From Phoronis australis (Eukaryota; Phoronida; Phoronidae): 64,000 nucleotides of DNA. The translations under genes and the position numbers were made by a program. Below are positions 12,501 to 27,500 of the stretch, one piece after another. Numbering within the stretch: position 1 is the stretch's first letter; each line of letters starts with the position of its first letter. The stretch lies in assembly GCA_002633005.1 (NCBI GenBank), contig NMRA01000093.1, positions 572,102 to 636,101 on the forward strand, written 5' to 3'. A model generated the notes under the pieces. That model ran no database searches, had not been told where the DNA came from, and saw only the letters and a program-made list of their open reading frames with translations.

Positions 12501-15500
12501 ATTAGCTTAGTTTGGACATTTGCCTAAGGTCCTACGTAATCTTGACTCTTAATTTGGTATAAGTTTTAAATTTTGACAGAAATAGCCATGATGCACCTGA
12601 TCAAGAAGAAGCCATGTTTCTATTTTGCATAGCTCTCAACCAACACCAAAGTCAAAGAGTGTTTGCCTGGAAGAAATACCATTATGTCAGTACAATACAG
12701 CCGTTGTTAACTCCCTGCATCCCAATTTCCCACCTGAAACTCCTACAGTGAACCTGAAGTCATTTTTAAGAAATGTCATGTGCACCTACCTGAGACTTGC
12801 CCATACTCTAATAACAAAATATAACACACGCTAAATAACCATAAGCTGACTAAACCGAATCAGAATGCATACACCAATTATACAATTATTGTATCTCTCG
12901 CAGTCCAGAAACAACTTACAACACAATAGATTCGTAAAGCAAGACATGGCAAAACAATGACGGAGTTAATGGGGGAAATTACTGCCAGAACATGCGAATA
13001 AAAGAACTTTGGTTTCACACACAAACCCCCGAATTTTTTGACTCATCAGAAATTTGTACAAAAACACATTACTTCAGGGATAGGAATATGATAACAAATT
13101 AAAATACTCTACTAAAATATCTATTGCAATTATACCAAACTTTAGAAAAAGATACCCACAACAGCATCAATTAAGATCGTAACACCACCCTCCCCACCCT
13201 CATTGGCGCCCCCAGGCACTGATCCCTCGGTTCTCTCACAGAAGGAGCTCACAACCTCCACATCCTCAAGAGGGAGCTGCCTCATGCACCCTCTCAAGAA
13301 CACAATCATTTAGAACCACCCATGAACTTTGAAACGAATCTTTGATTACCTCTAGTGCAAAAAAGCAGGAAGCTCCATGCTTTTCTGCCACCATTTTGCG
13401 GTGCCACCGGCGACGTCGAACCAGATCCATCTTGCGTTCCTTGGAGTGAAACTTCATGTTGAACAGGGCAGCATATTCCCAGCCCTCTGACAAGGAGATT
13501 TCAGTCTTGCGCTACCAAAGTAAAAAACTACCACTGATATGGCTGCGTAATAATCACCATTCATCATTCATACTTAAAAATAAATATTTCAGCACCAACG
13601 CAGCAGCTTTAACTGAAACATGATTGTGACCACAGAGGGAGACACTGTGGCTTAGTGGTATGAGCTTCGGAATCCCGTTTGGGAGACCCGGCTTCAAATC
13701 CTGGCTTTACTGGATCACAATCCAGCATTGCACAATGGTGTCTCCTACTCCTCTGAGCTCGGTCTTAGTAGTGAAGGTATGCAAGGGAGTGAATGAGGAC
13801 CTGGATATAATGCAAAAGCGATTTCCGGGGCAGTAAAAAAATCAAAATAAAAAAAATAAAAAGCAGAGGTGACTGGTGAAGAAACGTTTTTAATACCTGA
13901 TGTACGGAATGACCTAAAAGTTAAGAAGTGCTGTCACTCTAAAACATGCAGTGTTATGGAGCCTAACTGCCATTCTAGATGATTGAAGCAAGACAGGTCC
14001 AAATAAGTGTATTCTGCTAAACTAAGCATTCTGACAAAAAACCTTGAAATGGTTTCAAATGGTTGCAAAATCGGCATTAGATTGGTTCACTAAGTGCTTC
14101 GCAATCTTTCTGAGACATTTCTTCAACAATGATTAATATGAGGTTGTAATTTAAATAAATGACCGAAAAGTAACAAATCCGTTCCATAAACATTAAACAG
14201 TCATCTCCATAAAATTGGTTGTCACTTTGTGGGCACCACAGCAGGCACACACAAAGTCCGTTTTTTGCAGCTGACCACAAATCAGCACCCATTAGAGTGG
14301 TTGGCTTTGTAAGCTTTTGATCACAATACCTTTTTTTTCAACAAACCACACAGTGGTCCCGGATTTTAAGAATAAGTTTGAAGCCTGTTATTCAGTGACA
14401 AGAAAATTATGGCCCGTTTTCGTTGTTCCAGCCACAGTCTCATGATTGAAGAAGGCAGGCACTTGAATTTGGATAGGCAAACAGAGGGTGTCCCTTCTGC
14501 CCCAGTGTTGTGGAAGACGAGTACCATTTCCTTCTAAGCTGTGATAAATATTCTGAACTGAGAGCAAATTACCTTGCAGCGTACTACTGGAATTTTCCAT
14601 CTTTTTTCAATTTCAATAGATTAATGTCAACAAGTGACGATGCTAAATTAGTATGTAATGTATTTTATGCTTTTCGTCTCCGTGACAGCTTGCTGCACTC
14701 ACAAGTAGTTACATGTTCTTTTGTACAGTGGGCCTGTGGCCATTATTACAGAAATAAATTGGTTGGTTCTCAACATGCAGGGCATTTGATTAGTTGATCA
14801 TCGTCACCCTGTGCTAGTTCTAAGGATTAGTAAGTTATAAGTCTACAGGAGCAAGCATGTTGGATCTATAGCAGAAATATGGGATTGTCATCGCAAAAAG
14901 TTACAAATAAATCCTGCACGTTGCAACACACGGAGCAGTTGAAGAGAAAACTGAAGGAAACTCCTTGGACTAAACAAAACCCATAAAGTAAGTCGCCGAA
15001 AGGGAAGTTGCTGGTAAACAGATTTCAATTCGACTTGTACTGGTTTGTAGTGAATCTTTGACTCAGTAAGAGATTTACGTTACTTTATAAAGTAGACAAT
15101 TACCAGCTGGGAGTATAATGCAGCATGTCCACAAAATTGTAAAAAATATTCAATTTTCACTAAATTTCGTCCACTTAACCCTCTGGTGATACATTTTCTT
15201 CCATTTAATTCTCATCTGTCCGACCGGTGATAAGCTTCACCATCAACTGATATGACATGCACACACACACACCATGCTCTTGACTTAACTCTTGCGGATA
15301 TTAGAAAGGCGGCTAGATGGCGTTGGTGTGTTCAATTAAGTGGACAAAAGAAGTATTACCAAAGCATGTGTGCACCCAGGGGGGCATGGGAGCTCGAATG
15401 AGCCCCCCCCATTTGATGAAGTGGGCAAAAAGGTCCGCGTCAGAGCAACAAAAAGTCCGAAAAAGTAGAAAACGATACATAAGTCTTCTAAAAAGGCAGG

Positions 15501-18500
15501 AATTCGGCGGATGCACAATTCATAGCCCCGAACGCACCCAGTTATTTTCTTTCCTTTAGTAAAAAGTCCACAATCTCAAAAATTTGTGCCCCCCAAACGT
15601 TTTAGGCTGGGTGCGCACATGCACAGTGTACACATGACTTACACAATGTGTAACTCTAAAACTATATTCCATGCTTTTCCTGTGCTAGTTATGGTTTCTA
15701 AGTGCAAAATGAGCGCTTTTGACTTGAATCAAGGCAAAAACAAAATGTTTTAATACCAACATAGACACAAATGCAGGTTGAGTGCTTCTTTGTGCAGTCA
15801 TATGTCAAGGGTAAGTTTGTGACAATTCAGCAATGAAATGTGAAGCGTTTCAATATTTCAATAAAATTAATGTGCCTGTGTTTCGTTGTTTCAATATTGT
15901 AGTAATGTGCCTGTGTTTTGATGTTTCAATATTGTAATAATGTGCGTGTTCTGATGTAAAAACTGTAACCGTGTGTCTGTTTTTAGGTTAATAACTTTCA
16001 ATGTTGCCATAAAGTGACTGTGTTTTGACGTAATAATGCACCCGTGTTTTGATGTTTCACTATTGTAATAAATGCGCATGTGTTTTGACATTTCAATAAA
16101 TGCGTCTGTTTTGATGCTTCAGTATTGTAATAATGCGCCAGTATTTTGATGTTCCAATACTGTAATAATGCGCATGTGTTTTGATGTTTCAATATTGTAA
16201 TAATGCGCCTGTGTTCTGATGTTCCAATACTGTAATAATGCGCCTGTGTTTTGACGCTTCAGTATTGTAATAATGCGCTAGTGTTTTGATGTTTCAATAT
16301 TGTAATAATGCGCCTGTGTTTTGATGTTTCAATATTGTAATAATGCGCCTGTGTTTTGATGTTTCAATGTTGTAATAATGCACTTGTGTCTTGATGTTTC
16401 AATATAAAATTGTAATAATGCACCTGTGGTTTGATGTTTCAATATTGTAATAATGCGCCTGTGTTTTGACGTCTTAATATTGTAATAATGCGCCTGTCTT
16501 GATGTTTCAATATTGTAATAATGCGCCTGTGTTATGATGTTTCAATATTGTAATAATGCGCCTGTGTTTTGATGTTTCATGCGCCTACTGACTACCTGCT
16601 TCTCCAGCTCTTTCTTGCTTAACTGTAACATATGCATAAATTGACAACAGGTGGAGCAGTCACAAAAAATACATTAAGGTATATTGTAAAAAAAAAAGAA
16701 AAAAAGATGGGGATATCTAACATAGCCGAGATGAATTATTTAATACATCTATGCAGCAATATTTAATTTTTTCTTATATAGCGTATTCATACAAAATGAT
16801 GATCATATGAACATCAATTTCCAACATGTGTCTCATTTCGCCCAGTTTAGCTGGCTAAAAAACAAAAATCAATTCAGAATTTCGGTTCTCGTTTAAATTG
16901 ACCTCATGAAATTCCTAAACGTGACAGGGTTCTATTTCCATGACCAACAACAACATTAAAGCCATCTGCAAGTGAAACTGGTCAACTGCAAAACTGAAGT
17001 CAAAAACGCGCATGCATTTCCTGATTAGAGTTGGTAATAGAAATGGAATCTCCTAATGGTAATTGGACAAAACTGACTCGATTTTCAATTTTTGCCAGCT
17101 TAACTGGGTGACATGCAGCTTAAAGTGGCATTTACCAATGTCGTCTCAATACCCCCAAAGAATGCAGTAAAATTTGAATAGGAGAACGCATCGTGTGTCC
17201 ACCAAACATCCAACAATGGCCTCACAGCCATCATCACCCGTATGACAACAAAGTGGCTAAAGTATCATCATGGCATACCTTTGCAAGGATCTTTTTCTGA
17301 TCCACTTTCAGTTCCCGTGGCCTCACCCATCTCCGTCGACGACACATGTGATAGTTCTTCTCCACTGGACCGTAACCTCCCATGGTGTGCTCCACACAAT
17401 ACTCCCAGCCTGAAACAACAACCAACAGGTGTAAATACAAAGTTACCCAACAACCAACAGCTGTCAGACACAAGCACAAAGTTAGCAACTTAACAACTAG
17501 CATGGGAAAATGTTCCTATTAATTGCCAAAAACTCTAGGAAGACTTTACACAGCAATCCAAATAGATGCAACTTCAATCAGTCCCTTAAACTAAAGTTTA
17601 TGAATTAAAATCAGCAATTCTGTATCCCTTACTATTAAGAAATTAGGACAGCTAAGTTCCACATTGAGAAACATGAACTCATCTGTCAACCTATCTAACC
17701 TTAGGTTAGTGAGTATTAAAGCCAGAAAGTATAATGAACTTTCATCATAACTGACATTTTAAAAAGAATGCCAGAAAAGGACGCCTAAAGCCAGATATTT
17801 CACTAATGACTCCAAGTTATGCAAGTCATAAAATCACATCCAGGGTATGTTTCATGAAAAGTAAATTAAGAGTTGAGACAGAAATTTGATCTTACATTCC
17901 ACACAACTTTTTCAGAGAAACATTATTAAATCTCACTTGAGCTAAGTTACAAAGACTCTGAGAATATACTGTTCGTTACTTTAATTATTATAAATTATTC
18001 CTCGACTATGATGCTCTCATAATTACTTGGCTAAACCAGTAGTGAAGTGAGAGAGCAAGTCAGACCAAATTTCTGTCTAAAGTCTCAATAAGCCACTATA
18101 ATGAAACAGAGCCCGGGCAGACTTCTGACACCTAAACAAGCTCACCATCCTCGTCGACGCCTCTATTCATGTCGACCTGCCAATCATCGCACCAGTTCCA
18201 CCCCTCTGGGAGTGCCGTCTCCTCTTTAGGTGGCACCGCATCTCCTTTCTACAAAAGAATCAATTTATACATGATAAGCAAAGACCTAAGCAACACAGTC
18301 ACTTCGAGGGGAACGTTCCTCCAACATAGTTATGTATGCTCAGTATTACTCTGTTGTGTTCAGGTTAATTCACTCAAACTTTTGTTGCAAAATAAGCATT
18401 GTCAATTTTTCAATGACGGATAACAAGCAAAGCATCTTCTAGATGATAAGTCAAAAACAATGTCAATATTTTGTAATATACACCACAGGTGTTCAAGATA

Positions 18501-21500
18501 AACTTTAATTTATATTTCATCGTGCAAATCACACAGAACAAAATGCTTAAATCAGCATGTGTGAAACATCAGAAATCAGGTATATTTGGAACAAAAAAAC
18601 CCTGTGGGTAAGCTACAAATGATTTTTTTATTTTGATGACGGTTAAGTCCTAACAAACACACATTCGGTCACAAAGCCAATGTATTGCTGTCTTTGACGC
18701 ATGAATAACACACTAAATCAAAACAACCTACTGAGTCTGAAGTCAAGCAGCTGTCACTTCTGCCCAAGGGCAAAAATCACTTCTGAGTAACAAACAAACT
18801 GAAACCAATTCAACCCATAAATGATCGAACTCAGAAAATTACCTTTTCTGAAAGAAGACATGACTGTGCACAGCAACCCTAAGGTAGACAACGGTAATTA
18901 ATAGTCAAACGAGTCACAGCGTTCCAACTCACCACGTTCATCCATGACTCAGACAAGCTGCCCCAACGTCCGGCTGGGACTCGCGCCTGGAACTCAAAGA
19001 TGTCCTCCAGGAAGGACTTGTGCCCAGCGTCCTTATCAAAGAGCAGGCTCAGCTCAGGGCTAACGTACCACTCACTGTCCCAGCGCCAGCCTGGGGGTGG
19101 GATGAACATCTCTTTGGGTAGGGGCACCTAGGCAAATAGAAATGACATATAAGGCGACTGAAGGGTCATTAGTCCAGTCTTATCCAAGATGGTCAGAACT
19201 CTGATTTCAATCTGTATGCAGTTCATGTAAGCAATTCATGGAGGTTGTCATCAAGTCGAAATATGAAAAAAATATCAACTTAATGTCAGCTGCAGTGCTT
19301 CACTCTTACAAAGAAATACAGCATTAAGTTTTTTGGAGTAAATTTCATCTTCACAAAAAACAGACAAATATGATTCGAGCTATGATTTTGATCATGTCTC
19401 AACACTAAATGATTAAAATATGAATAATCCCCAACATTGAAATTAAGATCAAATTCACTTATTAAAATCTCAAATGAATTTTTGTCAATACAACCCATGG
19501 ACAACAGCACCAAACTAGAAAAGAGAGACCTAATCTCATGAGAAAAGGTAAGGAGTCCACTGTCTCACCTTTCCAGTGACATCTGACCACTTGGGGCGCG
19601 TCATGGTCGGACCCTTGTTGGTCCATGTACCCAGAATGCTCACTTGGTTTTCATACTGGAACAGAAGAAGAGAAATGAACAAAAATTAGAGGCTGTTTAA
19701 AGGTGCACTGAAGCTCGGTTTTTAACAAAACACATAGCACTTCAACTGTAACGTTTAAACAAATTGTCGGGCAAATACTTCTGGGATTATTCCATGTGAC
19801 AGCAAATTTATGGTAGAAAAGGGACAATCCTTGGTATATCCCATTCCTACTGCACAGGACAGTGTCCAGTAGACGTCTTACGGTTTCAGCAAAGACAGCC
19901 AGGTCGCCCTCAGTCTGCATGTGGTGCCACTCCATTTCATGTTTTTCCAGTCCCAGCCAGACCTTGAGACGCAACAGGGCGGGAACCTCAGACAGACCCT
20001 CCTTCTCGGCCTTGTTGCCAGGATACTGAAGGAGAAAATGACAGAGCGTGATTTCAAGCAACATTGAACAAGTCAGGAACTGGGCAGGCACAAAAGTTGG
20101 ACATAAAAATGTAAAGAATCAAACCAAAATTTTAGTACCTATAGACTGCAAAAATTCCATAGAATACCTGACGACAAATAAATCTGAAAGATTTTCTGCT
20201 TCATTAAATCTTAAAGAAGCAGAGAAAATTATGCTCCTCAGAGAACCAAACACTAACAGATTGCAAACAACGTGAACGTTCTTTTCCTCAAAATTAGAGA
20301 GTTCTAAATTATCCAATCTATTTGCTAAATAAAATGAAAGGAACGTGAAATATACCTTGAGGTCGAGCGACTGCAGTTTACCACACAACCTGCCGCAGTA
20401 GTCAGCCTGTGGTGAGTAGAGCACTTCATTGGCTGGGATTCTGTGGTAAGCGATCCTCTTGTCACCACTGATCATCCATATAATCACATCAGGCATACTG
20501 TTCTGTGGCTATAGTGGAAAAGTAATGGTGTGTGACAATAGAGTCACCGTGCAACAACAGATCTCAATAATGAAGACACTGCCAAGACAAGGCAGTACAT
20601 GGTGCATTTAGGAGATCAACTTGGCAGCATCTAGAGCAACATAAAGCACTTCTCACTTTTAGCTCACTTAGTTATCATTTTGAAGATACCAAAATCCTCA
20701 TGAACACACCATTTTTCTGTGGTGCCATCTCATTTGGTCATATTCTACAGTTCGTCCCCACCAGTAACACACCTATTACTCTGGTCATGCCACCAGGTAA
20801 CAAACTTTAGGGAACAAACAACAGAATATGACTAACAGAGGGGCCAGTGTATGAAAACTGTCAAAAGCCCTTTGACATCACTAAATGATCACTGTCTTGA
20901 GAGAGCAAGCAGCACAGGCAAAATATTGCTGACACCCACTTGTACCGTTAAATCAATACAAGAACTTACCTCCACAGTCATCGTCTTGAGAATGGTGAGG
21001 AAACCACTGATGTCCGACAGAGCAGCCTCAATGTCGGTGGCGCTCTCTTGCAGATTCTTAGCCTCCTCCACTAAGTTCTCCAGTTCGGAGGCACGGTATT
21101 CACGCATCTTGATATCCAGTTCGGACTCCACGTGCTGACCATGTATGGGCATGGGCAGAGGTTTTCTGTACAGAAGTGAAACTTATGTTATGGCATTTAG
21201 AAAAATTCGATCAAACCAGGATACTTGGCATACTTTACATTTTCCGCAAATCCAATAGTCTTCATTTATGACTTATTCAAGTAGGAATAATGAAAAGCTT
21301 TTGCAACAAAAAATTTAAGGTATTTTTAAAAAAATTGTTAACATTAATTTAAAAATTAAAAGCAAATGTAAGAGTGCATAATTATAGCAAAAATCAATTT
21401 TTAAAATGCTAATGCCCACACTTTCTCAAAATAGTGTCTGATGGCAGCTATGACACAGTTTAATAAATAATTGACAAAGCATTTATTTGGTGCACATTTT

Positions 21501-24500
21501 CTCAATATGTGAAAAAAAATAAATTTCACTTATAGCGTCCTCCATATTGTGTCTTAAGTAGATGAGATTTTACAATACACCTTAGCGAATGAGCACACAC
21601 TACAACTGAATGAGAGCACACTACAACTGAATGAGTACACATGACAACTGAATGAGTGCACCCGACAAATGAATGAGTGCACACTACAAATGAATGAGTG
21701 CACACTACAAATGAATGATTGCACACTACAACTGAATGAGTGTACACTACAAATGAATCGGTGAAACCTTACTTGCAGTCGGTGACTAGTTGCTGCAGCA
21801 GCGCTATCAGTAGCTGTGCAAGGTCCTGGATGGGTAGGTTGGCCTTCATACCTATCTTGATGTTCTCAATGTTGCATGTCTACAATTGATACACATCATG
21901 ATGAGTGAGTTTAGGACAGTGAATCAGGACTTTGAACCAGGACCGCAGTCTGTGGGCCAAGACCGTGGACCAGGATTGTGGACCAGAACTGTGGACCAGG
22001 AACGTGGATCAGAATGTGGACCAGAACGTGGACCAGGACCATGGACCAGGATCGTGTACCAGGCCTGTGAACCAGCACAGTGAACCAGGACTGTGAACCA
22101 GGACTGTGAACCAGGATAGTGAACCAGGACTGTGAACCAGGACCAAGGACAGTGAACCAGGACTGTGAACAAGGACTGTGAACCAGGACTGGACAAGGAT
22201 CGTGGGTCAGGACCATGGACCAAGACAGTGGACCATGACTTTGGATCAGGACCATTGACCAAGACTGAGGACCAGGACTATGACCAGGACTGTAGACCAG
22301 GATTGCGAACCCGTTTTTCACGAAGCTATGAACACAAAATTTTAAGTCTGGTCTGCAAGCCTCCTCTCATCATGTGACATAATGAATATTTCTATTCATA
22401 TAGCTATGAGTACGATATATATTTTCATAAAAAAATGCTAGGTCTGTAGGTCATAAGCAAAACCATAACAACTACAGAAATTTCAGAGTACTTCTTGCAA
22501 CTTATGAATACATTTCTACGCAGTCGCACAATGAAGCTTATCGCCATTCTGTGTTTTCATGTAAGGACCTAACAAGAAAGCTTTAAAGCTCTTCAGAATT
22601 AATGACGACGACCATTCTTGCATAATTCAGCAGTAAATTGTAAAGTATCACTTTGTTTCAAACAAGAATACACGTTCTTACCAATCTATCGGTAATTCTT
22701 TGCAGAAGATTCAAAGCTTCCAGCCTGAAGCTGATGTCCTCCCAGGAGCAATCAACGACAGCACAAGGCTTGGTCTCTCCCCATGGCAGGAAATAGTAAT
22801 AGTTGCCATCAAACACAGCATTGGTAGGCTGAGTGGTAGAAGAGCACGGCGGTACATTCTCATCCAGTTTATTGCCATAGTTACCTGGAATATAATTGGC
22901 AGTTTACCATACTTTCCCTCGGCCATCATACAAATGTAGCCGTAAAGCCACAAAGGCATCCATCTTAAAAACTTATAAATGTCTTCAAAGACAATTTAAT
23001 CAAGTTCCCGTTTGGCACGCAGCTTTTGCTAATATGGTATGATTCAGGTGATCATTGATCACTTCTGTGACTAAGCCTCCCAGCACTTGAATAAAACTTG
23101 AACTTTAAACCTTGACTTTGAGGTTGTCTGTGGCTTTAACTAAATAGTACACAAATGTTAATTGAAAATCGCAAACCAAAATACGTTGTGAGTCTTCATG
23201 AAGAAGTGATCCAAAAAACACCTGCACAATGCATTGCGGAGTTTCAATCCAACAGCACACCCACCTATACTGACTTCAAACTCTACCGGAGCATCAATGG
23301 CAGTCACCATGGAGGCATCAAGGAAGGCAGCGTGCAGTTTATACTTGCGACGACGAATGTACTTCTGTACTTTGAGGATATCATCATTGCTGATGTCCTC
23401 GACGTCTTCGAGAGGATGTTCACCAAGGACGGTGCTGATTTCCATTAATACACGCCCTCTGTAGGCACAACCCTCTCCCTAATGGTGTCAAACAGTTTAC
23501 GGTTATGAGATGCATTAAATGCCAAGCTGGCTGTAAATACCATAGATACAAGTGTTACTTTCCGTGCGAGCATGAGATAACTAATGTCTGAGCATTTCTC
23601 TTCGTTCATTGGAGACATTTCCTTCCTACTTTAGAAACAAATTTTCTCGTTCATCATTAGATCCTGACCTAATTGTTACTCAATAAGCAGAAACGGAATC
23701 AACATTTGCTGAGCAAAGTTTGTTTCATGCCATGCACCTAATACGTTGAAAAGTCATTTTACACAGCACAGAAACATGACCTCAGTATCCTCATGAATTA
23801 GATTAAACCATTTTGATAGCTTAGGGGAGTTAAAAGTGGGTTGGAACAGGAAGAAGACATATCAACGAACATTTTGAATTTCTACAACCTACAACTTATG
23901 ATAGACTAGGAGTTGCTTTTGCGTCACAACAAACACAACGCATTAGCAGGTGGCGATTCAGACGGCTTCAAAGGGTTCAGTGGCCGGTTGCATAAAACAG
24001 TCCCAAATAGGGACTCAACCGAATTTCCCTAAATCTACTGCGTATTTGCAGACTTGTGAAAACACAGATTGTCCTATCTTATGCTGTTTGAGTATCATTA
24101 CTATAATACCAATTTTTGACCTTTGATACAAATTAAGAGTGAATTCCACATTGAATTCTCAATATTATTGAAAATAAGTAGGGATCTTTTCATGCAACAA
24201 CCTTAATTTTAAGGAGTAAGTCCCTAACTGTTTCGATTCGAATTAAGGGCTCAATTTTTAAGAGCTCATACTAAATATAAAATTATATAAAAAAAATTAC
24301 ATCTGTGCCTAAAGAACGAAACAAATACGAAAAAGATTTGTGTTACTTAGTTGAGTCCCTATTTGGGACTGTTTCATGCAACTGGTTACTGAACTCTTTA
24401 CTTGGTCCCTTCTACATTAACACAGGTATCCAAAAGACAGGCTCAAGCTGACAATGGCCGGTTCCCCCGCCTCATTATGATTCTCCATCTGTTTAATTGC

Positions 24501-27500
24501 TTCACAAATATCCATTTTCAGTTGATCTCGAGAACATGTTCCCAAAGGATAACATGCAGGTACGTGTTCAATCCTCACCAAATCAGGTGCAACACTGCCA
24601 AGTGAACGTGCAAAGCAACACCAGTGCATGAACGACTAAGACATAAATGACATGAATGAACTTGACATGACAATCTGAGGAAAGGCTAAAATATATTCTC
24701 AAAAAAATAAGTGTATGCAATGAATTCACTATATTCAACTAAAAGCTGAACACAATGCAGAAATTATTTACTTGACAAAAGCATGCTGCACTGTCTAGTT
24801 TGGCACAGGATGGTGTTCCATAGACCCAAGAAACTCCCGAAAACGCAAGATCACACATGACCGTGAGATATCGCCATGCATTACATTAACAAAGCATGTG
24901 ATCACGTTGGCTTTAAAGTGGAATTTGCACGCTAATTCCTTATCCCTATGATTGCTTGGTCAAAGTAGTTAGAAACACAAGATGTAGCGACAATGTGAAT
25001 ATGAAGTACCTTGAAAATTGCAAAGTTTTTAAGAACGAGGTTTGTGTTGAAAATGATCCGAGGCAAATCACACAACAGTGTCCAGTAAGTATCGTGATGG
25101 GGTGTTGGGGAATAACACTTCATGTTGCGGGTTATGTGAGCCCCCAAGGTACGTCACTAGTGCAAAGATCACCTATTTGCAGATTTTTTTGTTTTCACAT
25201 TTACAAGTTGTCAATGAATACAACCATTGCATTTGTTTAGCGTCGATGATGCTCCAATAACATTGTCATTTAATTCCTGCTGTACATTACCATAGTTATG
25301 AGCATGCAAATACATCTTTAATCCTGGAATTCATGCATCAATGGTTACGCAGCCCAGATCAAACAATCCGTGTTGGGATAAGTTCTAACAGAACAAAGAT
25401 AACATAAAGGGAAAATACAGAAAACCCTTATTTTAAGCCATCAACCGTAATGCAAGCTGTGGGGGATTTGTTAAAGATAGTTAATTCACTATAAGGAAAG
25501 GTACATCTGCACTGTGCCCATACCAGTGTATTACATGTTAACTGTTTCCCTCTACCCGACAACGTTACCATAACGTCTCCCAAACAAGTCTTTCAACCAA
25601 TGACATAAAGCAACAAGCGTTCAACTCATAAGATGCATTGTCAGCATCAGACATGTATTCCTGGACGGACATACACTGAACTTACTTGTCCAAATTCGCT
25701 ATAACTAGCCTAATAAATCATTACAACAAATTTATTCCCACATAAATGACACAGTTCCTGGGATACTGTACAATACAATGGCTAGGCGGTAGAAACTAAC
25801 AACTACTTACAAGTGGCAACAGGCTATAAACACGAGTTCCATCAAACAAGCAAACTGTTGATTTGGATCATTTATTGAAATAAAGTTGGTTTCAGCGTGT
25901 TCCTTGCTTGAATGAGAAGTGATTTTTTGGCTTACAAAGAACTGACAGTTCATTATTCCTTGAGACCAGCAGATGAAATGACCCAACACATAGAGCCTCG
26001 GGTCACAAGCAAAAACAAACTCTGGCAGTTCCTCAAAAGACCTGAAATCGCCTTCAATATTTGACTGAAAAACAATTTGATGACAGTAAGTGACCTCAAT
26101 CAAGAGTTGGTTTTTGTGATGGAAGGTTTATTACACCTTTAACCAGACTAATGTTTTTTATGCTTAAAACATTGTCTGTGACAGGTAATAGACCAACAAA
26201 GAATCAGACAAAATCGCGCGACAACTAATGCCTCAATAACCCAAAACAGGTGAACATTTCAACTCTCATAAACTGTCACACGGTTTTGAAGTGGAACTGT
26301 GACAGCTGACAATCAACCACTGACAATGTATTAAGGATAAACATGTCAGAATGTATATACCTTTCAATAAATCTTTAGGTCAATAAACCTTTAAATACCA
26401 GTACATCTTAATTAACACATCAAAGATGAAATTTGTATTTATTTGATTCCCTCGTTAGGTGTTAGTGAATTAGGCCAACTACATCATTCACTATGTGTCA
26501 GGCAACAACAAAAACTGTGCAGTAAACATGACATTGTCGAAGTTTCTACCAAGAATGTTTACATTCAGGCAATTGAGAGAGGGGACCATTTGGCAACTAA
26601 ATGGTTTCACAACAAGAATGTAACACCAGTATTAGCATCAATAGCAGGACGTCTTCAATTTCAAGACCAAAAGTTTTCCTTTGCACCAATATCTGCATAA
26701 AGACCTTAGTTTTCCATTTCCAAAAAGAGAAAAACCAGTTTTAGCATAATATACACAATTCTTTTTTTTCCATTTTGTTAATAATAAACTTTCATTGCAT
26801 CACTTTTAAATCATGAAAAACAAAAAGCAATCAGGAAATTCTCATTCTTTCTCTGTGGAATTATGATGCAGGACGATTTACCAATAACTTGCTGCACACC
26901 ATGTTTTTTGTTGGAAACAGATTGGTATCACCTTCAAAAAGAATGAGCACGACAAATGCAAAATGAACGTTTTGGTCAATTTTTTGCCAGACTAAGTTGA
27001 ATATTGTCAATTTACGTATTACTAATTAAGTTTTTAAACTTTAGAGTCACAAATCCAGTACGCGGTAGCAAAACAAACCACATGGAAGTCATTGAAAAAA
27101 TTCCAATGGTGACTCATCACATCATAAGGTGAAATGGTTGTGATGCAATATAAGGGAAATCGGGTAATATGCCAGAAGGTTATATCACCGATTTGAGCAG
27201 CCAGGCTGTTATCCGCAAGACAATTAGGACTGGACTGTTCAGGGAAGTACTTTTAGTGAATTAGCAAGAAGCGCTGATCGCAGTGAGTTGCTAACTTCAA
27301 AATATAAACATCTCTTTGCGAAAATATTTCATTGGCAATATTTGCCCTCTACACATCACCCAGTTCTGTCTCACTGCGAAAACAAATAATTGATATTTAT
27401 GCAGAAATCATGTGACAGGGTCACATTTTTATCGAGTATTCAAAAATGGTATTTGTTAAAATCTATCAGAAGAATGAAAAAGTGAAAACGAACATCTTGT

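Larger units (their letters stand above)
8875..13349. other. Intron between exons 24 and 25
   Basis: 4.5 kb of intron without recognisable genes. It holds a 36-bp triplicate, a 33-bp triplicate and a dispersed inverted-repeat element, listed separately. Confidence 0.6.
13512..17278. other. Intron between exons 23 and 24
   Basis: 3.8 kb holding a SINE, a LINE tail and a large minisatellite, each listed separately. Outside these I see nothing coding. Confidence 0.6.

Noticed and set aside
15841-16586. Possible CRISPR-like array of about 33-bp units
   Set aside because: Units are contiguous tandem copies without unique spacers in a spliced eukaryotic gene; it is a minisatellite.
21886-22377. 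Long ORFs on both strands (112 to 136 codons, GPGPQSW-type repeats)
   Set aside because: Translations of the ACCAGGAC minisatellite, not a collagen-like or other protein gene.
24417-24629. Minus-strand 70-codon ORF in intron 13, considered as a missing ferlin exon
   Set aside because: Exon 13 (phase 0) joins exon 14 (phase 0) directly with GEGCAYRG in place, so no exon is missing.
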